DNA from: Stieleria tagensis
GTDB taxonomy: Bacteria > Planctomycetota > Planctomycetia > Pirellulales > Pirellulaceae
Direction: 5' to 3'
DNA: 64,000 bases
Assembly (NCBI RefSeq): GCF_024129865.1
Contig: NZ_JAMYFE010000033.1
Coordinates: 217,241 to 281,240, forward strand
The position numbers and the translations under genes are program-made. The notes beneath the pieces were generated by a model. It saw only the letters and a list, made by a program, of their open reading frames with translations, did no database searches and had not been told where the DNA came from. How positions within the stretch are numbered: position 1 is the first letter of the stretch; each line of letters opens with the position of its first letter. This document shows positions 48,454 to 57,241 of this stretch, one piece after another.

Positions 48454-49143
48454 ATGTCGCGAGACAAGCTGGAGCTAATTCGAACTGCCGGACCGAGCGT
48501 ACTGCCGAGTCTGCTGATGTGCGATTTTGGTGATCTGAAAGGCGAAGTTGCCCGATTGGAAGACGCCGGAACCCGCGTGTTGCATCTGGATGTGATGGAC
48601 GGCCATTTTGTTCCCAACATGACTTACGCAATGCCGATCGTGAAAGGCATCCGCCGGCACACAGAGTTGCCGATGGATGTTCATTTGATGATCAGCGACC
48701 CAATGGCCTATGCCAAACCGATGGTGGACGCCGGAGCGGATCTGTTGACGTTTCACGTCGAAGCCGTGGACGATGCGGCCGCAGTCGCGGCGGAGATCCG
48801 CGATTTGGGCGTCGGTGTGGGCGTGGCGCTCAATCCTGATACACCGCTTTCGGCGTTGGATGGTTGCCTGGATCAGGTCGATATGGTGTTGGCGATGAGC
48901 GTCAATGCAGGGTTTGGCGGCCAGAAATTCAATCCCGTGGCGCTGGAGAAATTGGCATCGCTCAAACAGTCACATCCGGAACTGCTGCTGGAAATCGATG
49001 GCGGCATCAATCTGGATACCATCGCCGCGGCCCGATCGGCCGGATGCGATCTATTTGTTGTCGGTTCGGCAATCTTCAAACACGACGACTACGCTGCCGC
49101 CATTGCCGCGCTTGATCGCGCAATCGCAGGAGCCACATCATGA
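48454..49143 (+). CDS. rpe: Ribulose-phosphate 3-epimerase
   Basis: Rpe interconverts ribulose-5-phosphate and xylulose-5-phosphate in the pentose phosphate pathway. The TIM barrel is intact: PSLLMCDFGDL, LHLDVMDGHFVPN (metal His/Asp ligands), DVHLMISDP, SVNAGFGGQKF and EIDGGINLDTI. Its 229 residues are normal. Start is ATG 48454. Its last codons overlap ATG 49140 of the following histidine-phosphatase-like gene (ATGA), indicating translational coupling. It is cytosolic and probably depends on a divalent metal. Confidence 0.95.
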   Translation: MSRDKLELIRTAGPSVLPSLLMCDFGDLKGEVARLEDAGTRVLHLDVMDGHFVPNMTYAMPIVKGIRRHTELPMDVHLMISDPMAYAKPMVDAGADLLTFHVEAVDDAAAVAAEIRDLGVGVGVALNPDTPLSALDGCLDQVDMVLAMSVNAGFGGQKFNPVALEKLASLKQSHPELLLEIDGGINLDTIAAARSAGCDLFVVGSAIFKHDDYAAAIAALDRAIAGATS

Positions 49144-49733
49144 TTCGAACTGCAATGCTTACACGTGTCCTGTTGGTCCGCCCCGGTGCGACCGAGTTCG
49201 ACGACCAGGGACGAATGAAAGGCTGCCTGGATATGCCGCTGAGCGATCTGGGGACGGAACAAGCCAACCTGCTGGCCAAAGAACTTGCCAGTGTGCGCGT
49301 AAAAACCATTTTCGCCGCGCCCTGCGAATCGGCTCGAGAAACCGCGCGACGGTTGGCCGATCAACAGCGTGCCTCGGGGCGCGAGGTCAAAGTCAAAGTG
49401 ATCGATGCGTTCCGCAATTTGGATCACGGATTGTGGCACGGAAAATTGATCGACGAAGTCCGACGCAATCACCCCAAGGTTTACCGTCAAGGCGCAGAAC
49501 ATCCCGAAGAATTTTGCCCCCCCGGTGGCGAACCCGTTGCCGAAGCCAAGGCGCGTGTGACCAAAGCGGTGCGCAAGTGTCTGAAAAAAGGGCGTGACGA
49601 CGTGATTGCGATGGTCATCCCAGAACCGCTGGCAACAGTGGTTCAATCGCTGCTCAGCGGCAAAGATTTGACCAGCGTCTGGAAAAGCGAAACCGATTCG
49701 GCAAGCTGGTCACTGATCGAAACCGAACTCTGA
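49140..49733 (+). CDS. Histidine-phosphatase-superfamily protein lacking the catalytic histidines
   Basis: The fold is recognisable: LVRPGATEFDDQGRMKG at the N-terminus, LSDLGTEQANLLAKEL, APCESARETARRLA and LDHGLWHGK, as in phosphoglycerate mutase/SixA relatives. The nucleophile motif R-H-G is R-P-G here (Pro15), and the second histidine near residue 160 is replaced in AMVIPEPLA. Without these the phosphohistidine chemistry should be lost, so it is probably a pseudo-enzyme with a binding or regulatory role. It is translationally coupled to rpe. Both substitutions are read directly from the sequence, and the loss of activity is inference. Confidence 0.85.
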   Translation: MIRTAMLTRVLLVRPGATEFDDQGRMKGCLDMPLSDLGTEQANLLAKELASVRVKTIFAAPCESARETARRLADQQRASGREVKVKVIDAFRNLDHGLWHGKLIDEVRRNHPKVYRQGAEHPEEFCPPGGEPVAEAKARVTKAVRKCLKKGRDDVIAMVIPEPLATVVQSLLSGKDLTSVWKSETDSASWSLIETEL

Positions 49734-49753
49734 TTCGGTTCACGGTGCCAATT

Positions 49754-50839
49754 TCAAGGTGCCAGCATCGTGGCACCACAGGCTTTTGCCCAGCGTGGAT
49801 GAAACGTTCCCAGTAACTGGCTGGGCTTCATGCCGGGCGCGAACGACGACAAGATTCCGATCACGCGGTCGATGTCTTCCCACAGATGCTGCGACACCAA
49901 GGCGGGCAATTCGTGAATCAGTTGACGGTCGTAGCGTTCGCCGGGCGCCGCCTCTTGTAACATTTCGACCAGCGGCTGACACCAACTGTCGATTGCCACA
50001 GCGGTGGCACCGAGTGCAATCAGTTTTGCAATGTCACGAGTGCTGACCGGGCCGGGAACGATCCACAACGGTTTTTCTCCCGCCTCGTGCTGAATCATCA
50101 ACTCACGCGCACGACGGACTAATCCCGCCAATTGCAGACCCTCCAGTTCGCTTTGGTCCATGCGTAGGATCAATCCATCCGGCTTTGCCACCAGCGCCGC
50201 AGCGATCTCTTCTTCCAATCGATACGGCCCCAGCGAAATCAACACGGCGGCGCGGGGCGCCAATTCACGCAATTGATCCAATTTGACCTGCATCTGGCGC
50301 AGTGAAACGACATCCGTGGGAAACGCTGCTGCCGCCACATAGCCACCGCCGGCGATCGCCGCGCCCTGTGAGGGTCGTTCCCAACGCTGCAATTGCTGCG
50401 GCGAGTAAGCCAATCGGCCTGTCGCATCCGGGTAGGCCGACAACCTCACATCGATGATCCTGGTGTGGTCAAAATCACGCGGTGTCAAACCGTATCGTTC
50501 GACACGATAGGGCAACATCCGAGGCAGGTAAGTGTCCGGCTGGTCCTCTTTTTCCAGTGGCGAAAACAGGGTGCTCTCTTGGCCGTCGTCAGACAGATCT
50601 CGCTGGAGTGCTGAAACAACGACATCTAAGTTGGCGACTCCCCAAGCCAAGTGGTCGGCTAGCTCTGGTTGCAAATCAATCCAGGGTGGGTCGTACCAAA
50701 ATAGCGGCAGTTCCACCGGCACCGCATACTTGTCGGGACGTGGGATCCATTTGGCAGCGGGGAACAATGGATTCGCCGACCAGACGCTACGCGTCGGCGG
50801 CGGCAACAGGTGCAGCGAAGATAGACGGTCCTGGTTCAC
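49754..50839 (-). CDS. Glutamate-synthase-like barrel protein
   Basis: This 361-residue cytosolic protein is a probable TIM barrel. The best hint is WIVPGPVSTRDIAKLIALGA followed by TAVAID, which resembles the late FMN-binding part of the glutamate synthase large subunit ('GG..t..d..ka.alGAd.v..g'). KPDGLILRMDQSE fits an inner strand. The cysteines of the GltB 3Fe-4S cluster are missing. The neighbouring upstream gene encodes a GXGXG protein like the C-terminal domain of GltB, so the two together resemble a split, partial glutamate synthase. Start is ATG 50839, and its stop nearly meets the Rpe-operon end. Function is unknown and the call is moderate. Confidence 0.6.
   Translation of the reverse strand: MNQDRLSSLHLLPPPTRSVWSANPLFPAAKWIPRPDKYAVPVELPLFWYDPPWIDLQPELADHLAWGVANLDVVVSALQRDLSDDGQESTLFSPLEKEDQPDTYLPRMLPYRVERYGLTPRDFDHTRIIDVRLSAYPDATGRLAYSPQQLQRWERPSQGAAIAGGGYVAAAAFPTDVVSLRQMQVKLDQLRELAPRAAVLISLGPYRLEEEIAAALVAKPDGLILRMDQSELEGLQLAGLVRRARELMIQHEAGEKPLWIVPGPVSTRDIAKLIALGATAVAIDSWCQPLVEMLQEAAPGERYDRQLIHELPALVSQHLWEDIDRVIGILSSFAPGMKPSQLLGTFHPRWAKACGATMLAP
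49758..49777. terminator. Inverted repeat between convergent operons
   Basis: GGTGCCA and TGGCACC form a perfect 7-bp stem with a 6-base loop, overlapping the last codons of the minus-strand barrel gene and just after the plus-strand phosphatase-like stop. It could act as a bidirectional end signal, although no T-tract is visible. Confidence 0.3.
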
Positions 50840-50938
50840 CGGATCGCCTCCGGTCGGTTACCGATTCGAATTTGATTCAATCCCACCACCATTGCCCCTG
50901 ACATATACCTGACACGTTCCCGTCTGAATTGTGATCCA

Positions 50939-51760
50939 TCATCGCCAATTGGGGACGACTTCGCCACGCGCCGCATTTTCCGCTTCCAGCTTTGCGGTGG
51001 GGACGATCCGGCGAAAGTCCGACGCGTCGCCACGAATGCCTGCGGTGATCAATAACAGTCCCAGTTGGACTTCCTGTTTCTTTCGCAGTTTGGCGGCGGT
51101 CACACCCTCGGCCAAACTCTTTGCCGTACCGCGAATGAACACCGTGACGTCACTCAGCGGGTCGCCCAGGTTATCTCCCGCATCGCCGCCGATCACGATC
51201 GTGCCCGCCAAGGCCCCCAATCCGACGTCGTTGCCAACGCTGCCACGCACGAACAATCCGCCACCCCGCATTGCGCCGCCGGCTCGATCACCAGCGTTGC
51301 CATAAATGGCAACGGTACCGCCGGTCATCGCCGTCGCAGCGCCATGGCCGGCGTGACCGCGGACCCGCACCGAACCGCTGACCATTCCCTCGGCCACCCC
51401 GTGGCCGACATTGCCAAAAATCTTGGCGGCTGTTTGATCGTTCATCGAAAACGCATAGTCACCCAACGAACCGCGAACGCGAACTTTTAAATGCCGTTCG
51501 ATCCGCATCAACGCGGAATGCTGGCCTTCGGCGCCGATCACTTCCACACGCGTCGGATGTTCCGAATCTTTTGACAAGGGCACACTACGGATCGCCGTTC
51601 GCATCTCGGAATTCGAAAGCTGCAACAGCGAAAACAGGTACTCCCGTTCCTCTTCACTCAACGCGTCGCGTGACTCCTGATCAAAACTGACCAGCGAATC
51701 GTTCATCGGATCCGATTCCGGCTGCGGTGCAGCGCTGCTCGGTTTGGGGACGTGAGGCAT
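50939..51760 (-). CDS. GXGXG beta-helix protein (GltB C-terminal / FwdC-like)
   Basis: The protein has 273 residues. From about 95 to 215 it consists of repeats of about 19 residues, such as GNVGHGVAEGMVSGSVRVRG, AGHGAATAMTGGTVAIYG and AGDRAGGAMRGGGLFVRG. This is the right-handed beta-helix of the glutamate synthase alpha C-terminal domain and of formylmethanofuran dehydrogenase subunit C. In those complexes it is structural. The N-terminal 60 residues are charged and helical. Start is ATG 51760. It lies 57 bases after the second purine nucleoside phosphorylase gene and 100 bases before the barrel gene, all on the minus strand. No amidotransferase or formyltransferase subunit is nearby. Confidence 0.8.
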   Translation of the reverse strand: MPHVPKPSSAAPQPESDPMNDSLVSFDQESRDALSEEEREYLFSLLQLSNSEMRTAIRSVPLSKDSEHPTRVEVIGAEGQHSALMRIERHLKVRVRGSLGDYAFSMNDQTAAKIFGNVGHGVAEGMVSGSVRVRGHAGHGAATAMTGGTVAIYGNAGDRAGGAMRGGGLFVRGSVGNDVGLGALAGTIVIGGDAGDNLGDPLSDVTVFIRGTAKSLAEGVTAAKLRKKQEVQLGLLLITAGIRGDASDFRRIVPTAKLEAENAARGEVVPNWR

Positions 51761-51817
51761 AAGACCAGTTTCTTCCGCCGATCAATGTCGGCAATCTTCA
51801 ACTTGAATCACCATCGA

Positions 51818-52651
51818 CTATCGCAAGGTGCTGCGGACGATCTGTTCTATTTTAGCGGCCGCGGCGTTGCCTGCGTGTAACACTTCTGCATGATCGGCAA
51901 CAATCGCCCGATCCGGATCGGCAACATTGCTGACAATCGACACAGCAAGCACACTCATCCCCAGCTTGGCTGCCGCCAAGACTTCCGGCACCGTGCTCAT
52001 TCCAACCACGTCGGCACCCAGACGCCGCATCATGCGGTATTCGGCGCGGGTTTCGTAGGTCGGCCCCAGCGTCGCCAGATAAGTCCCATCGACCGCACAA
52101 AACCCACCCCGCCGCGCAGCGCGGTGTGCGATTTCGGCAAGATTCGGACAGTAAACGTGCTCTCGCCGCGGCAAATCAGTGGAACCTGTCTGTCGGGTCG
52201 GACGTTCGGACAGCCCACTCTGTCGCTCGCACAGCCAATCCAGATGATCACGAATCACCACCACATCGCCGACCCGCAGTTTCGGATTGACGCCCCCGGC
52301 GGCGTTGCTAGCGATCAGTCGCGTCGCCCCCAATCGCTGCATCACTTGGATCGGAAAAGCGACTTGCTGGTTGCTCCAGCCCTCGTAGCGATGTAGGCGC
52401 CCTGCCATGGCAATCACCGGGCGGTCATCCAGCGAACCAAAAATCAGTTGCCCGCGGTGTCCGCCTGCCGTCGCCTGCCCAAACCCTGGAATGTCGGTAA
52501 ATGGAATCGCGATCGGCGCTTCGATCTGATCTGCCAATCCGCCTAGCCCACTGCCCAACACAATCGCCGTCACATCAGGTGGTTGCCTCGATGCGGCGAA
52601 AGGCCAACCGGTGCCAAGTCGTTTTCGGAGCGTTTCAACTGCCTCGATCAC
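51818..52651 (-). CDS. Purine nucleoside phosphorylase family protein (second copy)
   Basis: It cleaves purine nucleosides with phosphate to free base and (deoxy)ribose-1-phosphate. Signatures of the trimeric PNP/MTAP family are IVLGSGLGGLADQI, GGHRGQLIFG, MAGRLHRYEGW, SNAAGGVNPKLRVGD and TYETRAEYRMMRRLGADVVGMST. I place the start at GTG 52651, which overlaps the TGA of the upstream copy (GTGA). The longer frame to 52777 runs through the upstream gene and has no family match in its first 42 residues. This gives 277 residues, the family norm. It probably differs from its neighbour in base preference. Confidence 0.9.
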   Translation of the reverse strand: MIEAVETLRKRLGTGWPFAASRQPPDVTAIVLGSGLGGLADQIEAPIAIPFTDIPGFGQATAGGHRGQLIFGSLDDRPVIAMAGRLHRYEGWSNQQVAFPIQVMQRLGATRLIASNAAGGVNPKLRVGDVVVIRDHLDWLCERQSGLSERPTRQTGSTDLPRREHVYCPNLAEIAHRAARRGGFCAVDGTYLATLGPTYETRAEYRMMRRLGADVVGMSTVPEVLAAAKLGMSVLAVSIVSNVADPDRAIVADHAEVLHAGNAAAAKIEQIVRSTLR

Positions 52652-53487
52652 GCGATTCGTGTCTGCCCCGCTTCGACCACCAAACCCGTGACCAGCCGCT
52701 GTAAATTGGGAGCCGCGCGATTGGCGATGGCAATGATTTCGGAAACATCCGCCGGCTTTAGTGAATCGGGCAGACACATGTCGGTGATCACACTTAATCC
52801 TACCGTTTTCAATCCGCAGTGCACCGCGACAATTGTTTCGGGCACCGTGCTCATCCCCACGACATCAGCGCCGATGGTCCGCAAGAAACGATATTCGGCG
52901 CGTGTTTCCAAATTGGGGCCGGCGACGGCGACGAACACGCCCCGATGAAGTTGGATGTCTTCGCGACGTGCCAACGCGATTGTTTTGTCGATCCACTGTT
53001 GATCGTAGGGTTCGCACATATCCGGAAAACGCGGCCCCAAGCGATCGTCGTTGATGCCAATCAGCGGGTTATCGCCCATCAAATTGATTTGGTCATCGAT
53101 CACCATGATTTCGCCGGACTGGTAGTAGGGATTCAATCCGCCACAGGCATTGCTGACAATCAACAGTTCCGCACCAAGTCGCTTGAAAACGCGGATTGGC
53201 AACGTGATCTGTTTTAACGGATAGCCTTCATACATATGAAAGCGTCCCTCCATCGCGATCACCGGCACTCCGCCCAAATGCCCGCACACCAAACGCCCGC
53301 GATGACTGGTCGCGGTGGAAGTTGCAAAATGAGGAATCTCGGAATAGTCGATCGTCGCTTTGACTTCGATTTGGTCTACCAAACCGCCCAATCCGGTTCC
53401 CAACACAATCGCAACCTTGGGCGTTTCGGAAAACGCTTGCTGGATGACTTCGGCCGCTTCTTCAATTTTGTTATACAGATCGAGCAT
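52648..53487 (-). CDS. Purine nucleoside phosphorylase (first copy)
   Basis: This 279-residue trimeric-type PNP has IVLGTGLGGLVDQI, TSHRGRLVCG, MEGRFHMYEGYP, SNACGGLNPYYQSGE and LETRAEYRFLRTIGADVVGMST. The start is ATG 53487, before LDLYNKIEEA. The open frame extends to 53715, but the extra 76 residues look random and would overlap the divergent ATPase gene. It heads a minus-strand set of PNP, PNP, GXGXG protein and barrel protein. Purine salvage is the expected role. Confidence 0.93.
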   Translation of the reverse strand: MLDLYNKIEEAAEVIQQAFSETPKVAIVLGTGLGGLVDQIEVKATIDYSEIPHFATSTATSHRGRLVCGHLGGVPVIAMEGRFHMYEGYPLKQITLPIRVFKRLGAELLIVSNACGGLNPYYQSGEIMVIDDQINLMGDNPLIGINDDRLGPRFPDMCEPYDQQWIDKTIALARREDIQLHRGVFVAVAGPNLETRAEYRFLRTIGADVVGMSTVPETIVAVHCGLKTVGLSVITDMCLPDSLKPADVSEIIAIANRAAPNLQRLVTGLVVEAGQTRIA

Positions 53488-53631
53488 GTCGTTTTCGAAA
53501 CTCGTGGTGGGAACTGATAGACTGTCCCGATCATAACGCAACCAGCCAGAATTGGCAGTTGGGCGTTCACTTTCAGGGCCCTCGACTCGTCCGCTATTTC
53601 CCCCAGTCCCTTTTCTCTTGCCCCTGTTCTC

Positions 53632-56058
53632 ATGGCCATTCCCGATCCCGCCCAGTTTGAGAAACTTGCTTCGTTCTATTTGGGACGCCAATTCGACATC
53701 AACAACAATCAACAACTCGATCAGTTGATGATGTATGACGCAAAAGATTTATGTACCCATGCGATGTGTGTCGGCATGACCGGCAGCGGCAAGACAGGCC
53801 TGTGTATTTCACTGCTCGAGGAAGCGGCACTCGATGGCATCCCGGCGATTTGCGTTGACCCCAAAGGAGACTTGGCGAATTTATTGTTAACGTTTCCAAA
53901 TCTAGAGCCCAGTGATTTTGAACCCTGGCTGGAACAAAGCGAAGCGACGCGAAAGGGTTTGACCCTGGACCAGTTGGCTGAGCAGACCGCGGATAAATGG
54001 CGTGACGGACTGAAATCCTGGGGACAGGGGCCCGAGCGAATCCAACGTTTGAAAGATGCGGTCGACGTTTCGATCTACACACCCGGCAGCAACATCGGGC
54101 TACCGCTGACGGTGCTCAAAAGTTTTGACGCGCCGCCACCGGAATCATTGGCCGATACCGAAGCAATCGGCGAGCGGATCACCGGCGCGGTGTCTGGACT
54201 ATTGACATTGGTCGGCATCGATGCGGATCCGATGACGTCTCCCGAGCACATTCTGTTGGCTTCGATTCTAAATCACCAATGGCAGGCCGGTAAAAACGTC
54301 AGCATTGCAAACTTGATTCGATTGATCCAATCGCCACCGATCACGCGTGTCGGTGTGGTCGACTTGGATTCGTTCATGTCTGCCGATCAACGTTCAAAAC
54401 TGGCGATGCGGTTGAACAACCTGCTGGCCTCACCGGCGTTTGCATCGTGGTTGGAAGGCGACAGTTTGTCGATCAACGATTTGCTGTACACCGCACAAGG
54501 CAAACCGCGGCTCTCGATTCTGTCGATCGCGCATCTGAGTGACAGCGAGCGGATGTTTTTCGTCACCATCCTGCTGAACGAATTGGTCGCCTGGATGCGG
54601 CGTCAATCGGGGACGAGTTCGCTGCGGGCGATGTTCTATATGGACGAAGTTGCCGGGTATTTCCCACCGGTCGCCAAACCGCCGTCCAAGCCGCCCATGC
54701 TGACGCTGTTGAAACAAGCACGGGCGTTCGGATTGGGCGTGACATTGGCAACGCAAAATCCCGTCGACTTGGACTACAAAGGACTGTCCAACATCGGCAC
54801 TTGGTTTCTAGGTCGGTTGCAAACCGAACGCGACAAAGCACGCGTGTTAGAAGGTCTGGAGGGAGCCGCCGGTCAAGCCGGACAATCGTTTGACCGTGCG
54901 GAAATGGACCAAATGCTGTCCGGGCTCAATAGCCGCGTGTTCCTGATGAACAATGTTCATGACGACGGTCCGATGACGTTCCAGACGCGGTGGGCGATGT
55001 CCTACCTGGCCGGTCCTCTCGCACGGCACCAGATCAGCGAGTTGATGAAAGCCAAGAAACAGAAACGCCAAGATCAACACGATAGCGAGAGCGAGTCGGT
55101 CAGCCAAGAAACCCAAACGGCCGAGCGTCCCGTCGTCCCCTCGGGTGTGCAGGAGCGATTTCTGCCGGCCAGCCGAGCCGTACGACCGGACAGTCGCACG
55201 GTCTATCGCCCCGCATTGCTCGGCAGCGGATCGATGCACTTCATCCGATCCAGTGCCGATCTAGACCAATGGACCGACTGCACGCGATTGATGGCCTGCA
55301 ACGGCGACGTCCCCGAAGCACTTTGGGAACAGAGCGTCGCGATTAGCAACGGGGTCGAACTGCTGGAACAACCGGAATCCGGATTCGCTTTCAGCGATTT
55401 GCCCGATGCGATGCGCAGCAAAACCAAATACCGGACGTTTAAATCACAGTTCAAGGAGTATCTGTATCGCCACCAGCGGATGACGCTGTACACCTGCCCG
55501 GGGATCAAAGGGTACGCACCGGGCGGCAGCAATCAGTCTCAGGCACGGTTGCATTTCGAACAACAGTTACGTGAAAAACGAGATTTGGAAACGGAAAAGC
55601 TGCGTGACAAATGTGAAAAGAAGATGCAGACTCTTGAGAACAAGATCCGCACGGCTGAAGACCGTGTGCAGCGCGAGCAGTCGCAGTACAAACAGGCCAG
55701 TTGGTCGTCGATGGTTTCAGTCGGCTCGTCGATTCTGGGGGCCTTTCTAGGCGGTCGACGTGGTGGCGTGATGACTGCGGCACGTGGTGTCGGCCGCGCG
55801 AACCAACAGAAAGATGACATTCGCCGCGCTCAAGACGCTTTGGATCTGTTGCAAGACGACATGCGTGAACTTGAAGACGATCTAAAAGATGATCTGAAAC
55901 AGCTTTACAATGACTGTGATATCGATCAAATCAAACTCGAAACCACAGAAATTCCTCCGCGCAAGAGCGATCTGAAATCCGACGACTGTGTGGTCGTTTG
56001 GACCCCGTGGCAAGTCGATTCGACGGGCATCGCAAGCCCACTTTATGACGCTGCTTAA
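53632..56058 (+). CDS. HerA/DUF853-type P-loop ATPase with C-terminal coiled coils
   Basis: Walker A GMTGSGKTG (48-56), the ICVDPKGDLANLLLTFP segment and Walker B AMFYMDEVAGYF (about 333) define a HerA/FtsK-superfamily ATPase of the DUF853 type. TLATQNPVDLDYKGLSNIGTW supplies the sensor motif. These hexameric ATPases pump DNA or act on membranes. The C-terminal third departs from HerA: a coiled coil (about 638-688), a Gly-rich hydrophobic stretch SSILGAFLGGRRGG and a second coiled coil (about 730-770) rich in Asp and Leu. No NurA-like nuclease is next to it. Start is ATG 53632, 59 bases before the PhyH gene. Confidence 0.85.
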   Translation: MAIPDPAQFEKLASFYLGRQFDINNNQQLDQLMMYDAKDLCTHAMCVGMTGSGKTGLCISLLEEAALDGIPAICVDPKGDLANLLLTFPNLEPSDFEPWLEQSEATRKGLTLDQLAEQTADKWRDGLKSWGQGPERIQRLKDAVDVSIYTPGSNIGLPLTVLKSFDAPPPESLADTEAIGERITGAVSGLLTLVGIDADPMTSPEHILLASILNHQWQAGKNVSIANLIRLIQSPPITRVGVVDLDSFMSADQRSKLAMRLNNLLASPAFASWLEGDSLSINDLLYTAQGKPRLSILSIAHLSDSERMFFVTILLNELVAWMRRQSGTSSLRAMFYMDEVAGYFPPVAKPPSKPPMLTLLKQARAFGLGVTLATQNPVDLDYKGLSNIGTWFLGRLQTERDKARVLEGLEGAAGQAGQSFDRAEMDQMLSGLNSRVFLMNNVHDDGPMTFQTRWAMSYLAGPLARHQISELMKAKKQKRQDQHDSESESVSQETQTAERPVVPSGVQERFLPASRAVRPDSRTVYRPALLGSGSMHFIRSSADLDQWTDCTRLMACNGDVPEALWEQSVAISNGVELLEQPESGFAFSDLPDAMRSKTKYRTFKSQFKEYLYRHQRMTLYTCPGIKGYAPGGSNQSQARLHFEQQLREKRDLETEKLRDKCEKKMQTLENKIRTAEDRVQREQSQYKQASWSSMVSVGSSILGAFLGGRRGGVMTAARGVGRANQQKDDIRRAQDALDLLQDDMRELEDDLKDDLKQLYNDCDIDQIKLETTEIPPRKSDLKSDDCVVVWTPWQVDSTGIASPLYDAA

Positions 56059-56117
56059 AATGACAGGCCGATCGACGCCTCTCTCGGCAGCCCCCCAACC
56101 TGGCCCACTGACATCCC

Positions 56118-56936
56118 ATGAAAGATTTTCAAATCATCCCCACCGAGAACGAACTCGATTCGCTTCAGCGTGACCTCAGTTTTCACCCTGCCGGCGTGCC
56201 TAATCCTTCCACGCTGACCCGCGATCAAATCGAACACTTCAACCAGCGCGGTTTTGTTGCTCCGCTGAATCTGTTCTCCGACGACGAAATCGGCGACATC
56301 CGCAGCTACTTTGATGATTTGTTGGCAACCGTCACCGCCGGTGGGGGCGATAGCTACTCGATCAGCTCGGCACATCTCAAATATGGCCCTGTCTACGACA
56401 TCCTGAATGATCCTCGAATCATCGATCCGGTGGCCGATTTATTGGGCGACAATGTGATCGGCTGGGGATCCCATTTCTTTTGCAAAATGCCTGGTGATGG
56501 CAAGGCGGTTGCCTGGCATCAAGACGCCAGTTACTGGCCGCTCTCGCCTAGCAAAGCCGTTACGGTGTGGTTGGCCATCGACGATGCCGACCAAGAAAAC
56601 GCCTGCATGAAATTCATCGCCGGATCACACACCAAAGGACACATGACATATCGGCCCAGCGATTCGGCCGAACACAACGTGCTGAACCAGACGATCGACA
56701 ATCCCGAGCAATATGGGGACCTGGTCTATGACCCGCTGCGCGCCGGCCAGGCCTCGATCCATGCCGACCTGCTGCTACACGGCAGCGAAGCCAATCAGTC
56801 CGATCGCCGTCGCTGTGGGCTGACCCTTCGCTATTGTAGCGCCGATGTCCGCGCCGCACTGGGCTGGAACGAAAAAGGGGTGCAAGTCCGCGGCAGCGAT
56901 CCCAGCGGACACTGGAGCAACCGCCCACGACCCTAA
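56118..56936 (+). CDS. Phytanoyl-CoA dioxygenase (PhyH) family Fe(II)/2-oxoglutarate oxygenase
   Basis: PhyH-family enzymes hydroxylate or cleave diverse small molecules using Fe(II) and 2-oxoglutarate. The 272-residue protein has the iron triad His134-x-Asp136 in AWHQDASYW and His221 in LLLHGSEAN. Arg238 in LTLRYC is the likely 2-oxoglutarate ligand. Early features DQIEHFNQRGFVAP and CMKFIAGSH are also typical. Substrate is unknown, and related planctomycete proteins are often linked to secondary metabolism or osmolytes. Start is ATG 56118. It may be co-transcribed with the ATPase. Confidence 0.92.
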   Translation: MKDFQIIPTENELDSLQRDLSFHPAGVPNPSTLTRDQIEHFNQRGFVAPLNLFSDDEIGDIRSYFDDLLATVTAGGGDSYSISSAHLKYGPVYDILNDPRIIDPVADLLGDNVIGWGSHFFCKMPGDGKAVAWHQDASYWPLSPSKAVTVWLAIDDADQENACMKFIAGSHTKGHMTYRPSDSAEHNVLNQTIDNPEQYGDLVYDPLRAGQASIHADLLLHGSEANQSDRRRCGLTLRYCSADVRAALGWNEKGVQVRGSDPSGHWSNRPRP

Positions 56937-57241
56937 ATCTTTGAAGTTGACGACCCGCTAGTAGCGCATTAAGGTTAATGTAACGGTGCCGCTCCTTAGA
57001 GAGCGACACCGTTCCCGCCTGCCCCTTCCTGGGCTACCTGCACTGATGTGAGTCGAAACGTCCCTCGGGGGACCGATTCACGCCAGATGTTGGACTGGCG
57101 TTTGTCAGTAAGAAACGTTTTCCGCGGCCCAACGGCCCACCCACAAAACCTTTCTCTGGTCGCCAGTACCGGTCATTGAAATGAACTCGGGTGAGTTGAG
57201 CACGTTCGCGGTGCCGACGAGATTGATCCCAGGTCCAATCT
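56937..57241. other. 305-bp intergenic region, hairpins only
   Basis: Besides the 12-bp hairpin at 56983-57012, a second perfect inverted repeat lies at 57081-57100 (CGCCAG/CTGGCG) followed by TTTGTC. The leader of the giant cytochrome gene must also be here. I see no coding sequence. Confidence 0.45.
56983..57012 (+). terminator. Hairpin downstream of the PhyH gene
   Basis: Arms ACGGTGCCGCTC (56983-56994) and GAGCGACACCGT (57001-57012) pair over 12 positions with one mismatch around a 6-base loop, 47 bases after the stop. No clear T-tract follows. It is the best candidate to end the ATPase-PhyH transcript. Confidence 0.45.

Noticed and set aside
52652..52777. N-terminal extension of the second PNP frame
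   Set aside because: It lies entirely inside the upstream PNP gene, has no family similarity, and a GTG overlapping the upstream stop gives a normal-length enzyme.
53488..53715. N-terminal extension of the first PNP frame
   Set aside because: It would overlap the divergent ATPase gene and looks random; ATG 53487 gives the standard length.
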